A stretch of DNA of 64,000 nucleotides from NCBI RefSeq assembly GCF_910592395.1, contig NC_088322.1:9979431-10043430 (forward strand), given 5' to 3'. Origin of the DNA: Lineus longissimus. Lineage: Eukaryota; Nemertea; Pilidiophora; Heteronemertea; Lineidae. Positions 61,954 through 64,000 of this stretch are shown here, in pieces (the stretch's first letter is position 1; each line of letters starts with the position of its first letter). The notes beneath the pieces are model-generated. The model did not search any database and was not told where the DNA came from. It saw only the letters and a program-made list of their open reading frames with translations. The position numbers were made by a program, and so were the translations under genes.

Positions 61954-62839
61954 CAAGGGTACATAAAGTCAATTCCCCAGGAGCTGACAGGCATCTTCTA
62001 AGGGACTACAGTGTACATTTCTGTTGGAATGAACATGTTGAGTTTCTTTTTAGTCTTTGATTTGAAACAGGCCTTTCATATTGCAAAAATATCGATTGTT
62101 TTTTTTTTCCTGGGAGTCTGAAAAGGAGGTGTTTTGGGGTGAAACATGCTGAAAGTACTAATTAGTCATCTATGTATGTTAGTGTTACGAAAATAAATAT
62201 TTGGCTTCATTTGGATTTGAGATGGTCCCTCAACGATGTACATATATCATCACTGTAAGATATGTATTTTATGGCATACTTTAGCTAAAGATTTCTTCCT
62301 GTGATCATGTGAAAATTTTAGTGGCTTTTGTGTAAATTTTATTTGAAACAAGATCAGAAGATTACTCCTCATATTGCCAGTTTTTTAATTATGGTCAATA
62401 AAATTGTTCACTGTGATCTTCTTTTTGGTAGTAAATGATGAGCAAATTATTTTGTTTCTTTATAGCGGTGTACATGGAGATGTTTCTTCTAATTTTTGGA
62501 CCCAACTCAATTTCCAGGTTAGAGGCTGGCCAATTAAGTAAAACAAAATCTGCATTGGAAGCCTTTGACGAATTCAAGGAGTCGGAACAAAAAATGTTAT
62601 TTCATAACCATGGTAACAGAAATGTGATAATCCTCTCGGGTCCAAAAGTTTGATTTAAGAAATATCAAACTTTTATGGATTCGACTGATCACCGAGCGGC
62701 CCAAAAGGGTGCGAGATTTACTTCTGAAAAAGCCTTTTGGTATGACCTAATAATACATTGGACGATACTGAAATACTGGACTACCAATATAACTGGCTTA
62801 GTAATTTTATTCATGTCTTCTGAAATGGTGCATATATTG

Positions 62840-63177
62840 GGCCATATGAATAAAAACTAGCATGTCCTTGGAAGCAAATCCTTCTAGTAGAGGCAGTATT
62901 TGCTAAAAGTAGAAGATTATTCATACGAACCGCTTACTTCAATTTTCTAGCCACCTCAGGAGCAACCTTGAAAAATAGAAGCATTTCCTATCAAGTATAA
63001 AGCATATGCTAAGCTTTATTCATATTCTTTCGAAGCAAACTCTAGACGCTGAAAAGTGTTTGACTTGTCGCAAAGACTTAAATTTTCGAGCATTTGCTTC
63101 TGTTTTATTCATACGAGTACAAGCAAATGCTTCAAAATCGGTAGAGAAAGCAAATGCTAGTTTTTATTCATATGGCC
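62840..63177. mobile_element. MITE-like element with 24-bp perfect inverted ends
   Basis: GGCCATATGAATAAAAACTA (starting 62840; 24 bases in all) matches 63154-63177 in inverted orientation without mismatch. The interior repeats TTATTCATA-type and AGCAAATGCT-type motifs several times in both orientations. ATTG is seen outside both ends but is offset by a base on the right, so the target duplication is uncertain. Confidence 0.72.
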
Positions 63178-63897
63178 AATTGTAATTGGAATATTGTCTT
63201 TCTGCATGTTATTTTATTCTTTCTGTCCTCAGTATTTGTTTTTGTTTCTTTGTCTGTTGTTATCAGGACTTCCAGGTCTATTGATAATAAACTGGTCATG
63301 ATTTCTCACATCGGTGTTTGTGTTATTCTGATATCTACAAGAGACTGGCCGCGTGGCCTATGCTGCATCAATGGAGACCAAACTCTGGGGATCAAGGGAG
63401 GAACACGAGTGATGACAGTCAGGTTTAATAGAGAAAAAGGCCTGGTTCGGTGGTAGTAAAGCCAGAAAAAGAAAATTGATCACTAAAAAGAAAAAGAAGT
63501 TAAACTTCTTGATTGGCATTATGAGTTGAACACAGAAGACGCTGTATAAAGGTCTGGGGCCATGTTTGGAAATTACCATATAAATGATTATTGATCACAG
63601 ACAAATAAGTGTTACCAGGAGCTATTACCAATTGATAGTCTAATTCATCTACTTTTCAAATATATTAAAAAACTAGTTCTAAGCATTGTGCCACATTCGT
63701 GCAAAATAAGTTAAATAATTGGTCGAATGCTTTGGTACAGACAATGCCATTGGTAGTAACAGGGTTAAAGGTCTCTGTATAAAGCATCTTTACAGTATTA
63801 CAGAAATCTTCTATGATATACCAGATGTTTATAACTTGTATAACATATAACATAACACCTGTCACTTGTAATGAGAGAGTTAGTTCATTGACCCCCG

Positions 63898-63970
63898 GGC
63901 TTGAAAACATGACATGAGGGTGAAAAGTGACATCATGAATCCTTTGTAGCCAGCTTTTGAAAATTATGTA
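63898..63970. repeat. Dispersed repeat, copy B
   Basis: GGCTTGAAAACATGACATGA...GGGTGAAAAGTGACATCATG... is the second copy of the repeat at 54368-54440, in the same orientation. It runs towards the window edge. Confidence 0.7.
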
Positions 63971-64000
63971 AATTCATCTTTGGAAAACTGTATAAAGTCC

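Larger units (their letters stand above)
61954..64000. other. Right flank of the window
   Basis: Apart from the inverted-repeat element (62840-63177) and the dispersed repeat (63898-63970) this is AT-rich sequence without a supportable exon. Short open frames near 62435-62653 and 63154-63456 have no domain or splice context. Confidence 0.6.

Noticed and set aside
1-64000. CRISPR arrays, operons, ribosome binding sites, prophage
   Set aside because: The window is animal nuclear DNA with introns. Regular short repeats present are minisatellites or transposon ends, not spacer arrays.

Overview
The window is nuclear DNA of an invertebrate animal, most likely a marine bilaterian. The evidence is spliceosomal introns with GT-AG ends, animal-specific gene families (sacsin, an Sp5-type zinc-finger factor, an alpha-arrestin, alsin), AT-rich non-coding DNA, several small non-autonomous transposons with terminal inverted repeats, and long poly-C runs. 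The species cannot be named from the sequence. There are no prokaryotic features.

Layout. 1-13756 (+): the 3' part of a sacsin (SACS) gene in four exons, cut by the left window edge, with 4133 residues visible. 13757-18142: non-coding, with two foldback elements and an array of palindromic repeats. 18143-19939 (-): a complete two-exon Sp5-like transcription factor, with a TATA box and TCF/CCAAT modules upstream. 19940-38985: about 19 kb with no convincing gene, holding tandem duplications, a 441-bp MITE and a striking number of exact TCF/LEF sites, so probably the Sp5 regulatory landscape. 38986-40941 (-): a single-coding-exon alpha-arrestin with a long disordered N-terminus. 42728-61539 (+): a complete alsin (ALS2) gene. 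I assembled 25 exons by hand; all junction phases agree and the product is 1859 residues (RCC1-like, DH, PH, MORN and VPS9 domains). 61540-64000: the ALS2 3' flank, with two more inverted-repeat elements.

The genes do not form an operon or an obvious pathway. Sacsin is a chaperone-like giant, alsin a Rab5/Rac exchange factor, the alpha-arrestin probably a trafficking adaptor, and Sp5 a Wnt-responsive repressor. The most notable observations are (i) three separate exon or exon-edge duplications inside ALS2, including a 63-bp tandem array that multiplies a splice donor; (ii) a sacsin J-domain whose HPD motif reads QPG; and (iii) clustering of CTTTGATC sites in the gene-free DNA upstream of Sp5. 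I found no clearly new multi-gene system.
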